The notes beneath the pieces were generated by a model, which was not told the origin of the DNA, did not search any database, and was given only the letters and a program-made list of their open reading frames with translations. A DNA stretch of 20,018 bases from Microbacteriaceae bacterium (GTDB taxonomy: Bacteria > Actinomycetota > Actinomycetes > Actinomycetales > Microbacteriaceae), in contig CANGGA010000002.1 in NCBI GenBank assembly GCA_947453285.1, positions 1-20,018 of the forward strand. The letters are read 5' to 3'. The position numbers and the translations under genes are program-made. Below, piece after piece: positions 19,371 through 20,018 of this stretch; the first letter of the stretch is position 1; every line of letters begins with the position of its first letter.

Positions 19371-20018
19371 ATGACCAAACCGCTCAAGCTGATTGCAGCA
19401 AACGACACCTTTGGTGCGCTGCTTGCGGTAACCGAGGCGCTTGCCGGCAAGCACGCCCTGTTTGTCACAGCCCCAGAGACCAATGGGCTGATGCCTGAAA
19501 CCCACCAATTGCCAGACAGCGTCGATGACGCGATTGCCTTCGTGGTCGAGAGCAGTGGTTCTACCGGCACCCCAAAGCGCATCGAGCTCAGTGCCGCAGC
19601 TGCCCTGGCCAGCTCACATGCAAGCGCAAAGAGACTTGGTGGCAGCGGTCAGTGGTTGCTCGCCTTGCCAATCAACTACATCGCTGGGCTAAATGTTTTG
19701 GTTCGCTCAGCCGTTGCAGAGACTCATCCGGTGATGATGAACACCGCAGTGAGTTTCACGGCTGAGGCATTTGTGCGTAATGCCTCGATGATGAACGGTG
19801 AGAAAAAGTTCACGGCACTGGTGCCAACTCAACTCTCTCGTCTGGCGATTGCCGCCGAGCACGACGAAACCGTTTTGCGCGCCATGAAGTCTTTTGATGC
19901 AATTTTGGTCGGCGGGCAATCGACCGCGCCGCAACTCATCGATTCGCTTCGCCAACTTGGCGTGAGAGTTGTCGAAACATATGGCTCGGCTGAAACATTT
20001 GGTGGAGTCGTTTATGAC
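19371..20018 (+). CDS. menE: o-Succinylbenzoate-CoA ligase, N-terminal part (gene runs off the right edge)
   Basis: 216 codons are present, with no stop before the window ends. It is an acyl-CoA synthetase of the short actinobacterial MenE type: the phosphate-binding loop is SSGSTGTPKR (61-70), the substrate region ALPINYIAGLNVL (110s), GGQSTAP and the YGSAETFGG motif (204-212), which binds the adenylate. It activates OSB to OSB-CoA, the substrate of MenB, encoded just upstream. The ATG at 19371 follows menB by 15 nt; only a weak GGCGG could act as a ribosome site. The C-terminal domain with the catalytic lysine is outside the window. Confidence 0.93.
   Translation, partial: MTKPLKLIAANDTFGALLAVTEALAGKHALFVTAPETNGLMPETHQLPDSVDDAIAFVVESSGSTGTPKRIELSAAAALASSHASAKRLGGSGQWLLALPINYIAGLNVLVRSAVAETHPVMMNTAVSFTAEAFVRNASMMNGEKKFTALVPTQLSRLAIAAEHDETVLRAMKSFDAILVGGQSTAPQLIDSLRQLGVRVVETYGSAETFGGVVYD

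Noticed and set aside
1..20018. tRNA genes, CRISPR arrays, insertion sequences or transposase remnants
   Set aside because: Coding density is near complete. I found no regularly spaced repeats, no terminal inverted repeats around any block, no transposase-like frame and no cloverleaf in the short gaps.

Overview
The window looks like a core-genome stretch of a small, mid-GC (roughly 50-55%, estimated by eye) actinobacterium, most likely a Microbacteriaceae member of the freshwater Rhodoluna/Aquiluna type. The reasons are the 32-aa ribosomal protein bS22, an actinobacterial AspRS variant, a resA-ccdA-resB-ccsB cassette, a short MenE, and frequent GTG/TTG starts. Genus-level placement is inference.

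Layout. 1-760: the 3' end of proC, then an ArsR-fold regulator without cysteines. 761-3577 (minus strand): arsC, an AqpS-like aquaporin, a SOUL heme-binding protein and a double-HTH TetR fusion; the last three overlap by 4 nt and form an operon. 3656-8062: a 1468-aa protein with a secreted ectodomain fused to a polytopic membrane domain, transcribed divergently from the TetR gene. 8135-9490: bS22, a HAD-IB phosphatase (serB1-like, minus strand), a glutaredoxin-like protein and a 42-aa membrane peptide. 9547-10814 (minus): a PadR regulator and its membrane partner with a PASTA domain. 10950-11623: a VapBC toxin-antitoxin pair. 11665-12990 (minus): a compact AspRS. 13067-17434: histidine phosphatase followed by the System II cytochrome c maturation genes. 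17437-20018: menC (minus), menB and the 5' part of menE, for menaquinone synthesis.

The gene order proC ... bS22 ... serB1/glutaredoxin ... phosphatase-resA-ccdA-resB-ccsB ... men resembles, as I recall it, the Mycobacterium tuberculosis Rv0500-Rv0553 region. Against that backbone the arsC/aquaporin/SOUL/TetR/giant-protein block, and the PadR and VapBC blocks, look like accessory insertions. The cytochrome c and menaquinone genes both serve the respiratory chain.

The clearest non-coding signal is a repeated leaderless-promoter signature: a -10 hexamer of form TA(G/A)(T/A)CT, exactly six bases, then the start codon. It occurs at five starts in three divergent gene pairs. Other signals are a perfect 15-nt palindrome inside the 5' end of the TetR gene, a PadR-type operator in front of padR, a 26-nt near-perfect palindrome between aspS and the phosphatase gene, and a long hairpin in the leader of bS22. 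No stretch over 300 bases lacks a gene. I saw no tRNA, rRNA, CRISPR array or insertion sequence.
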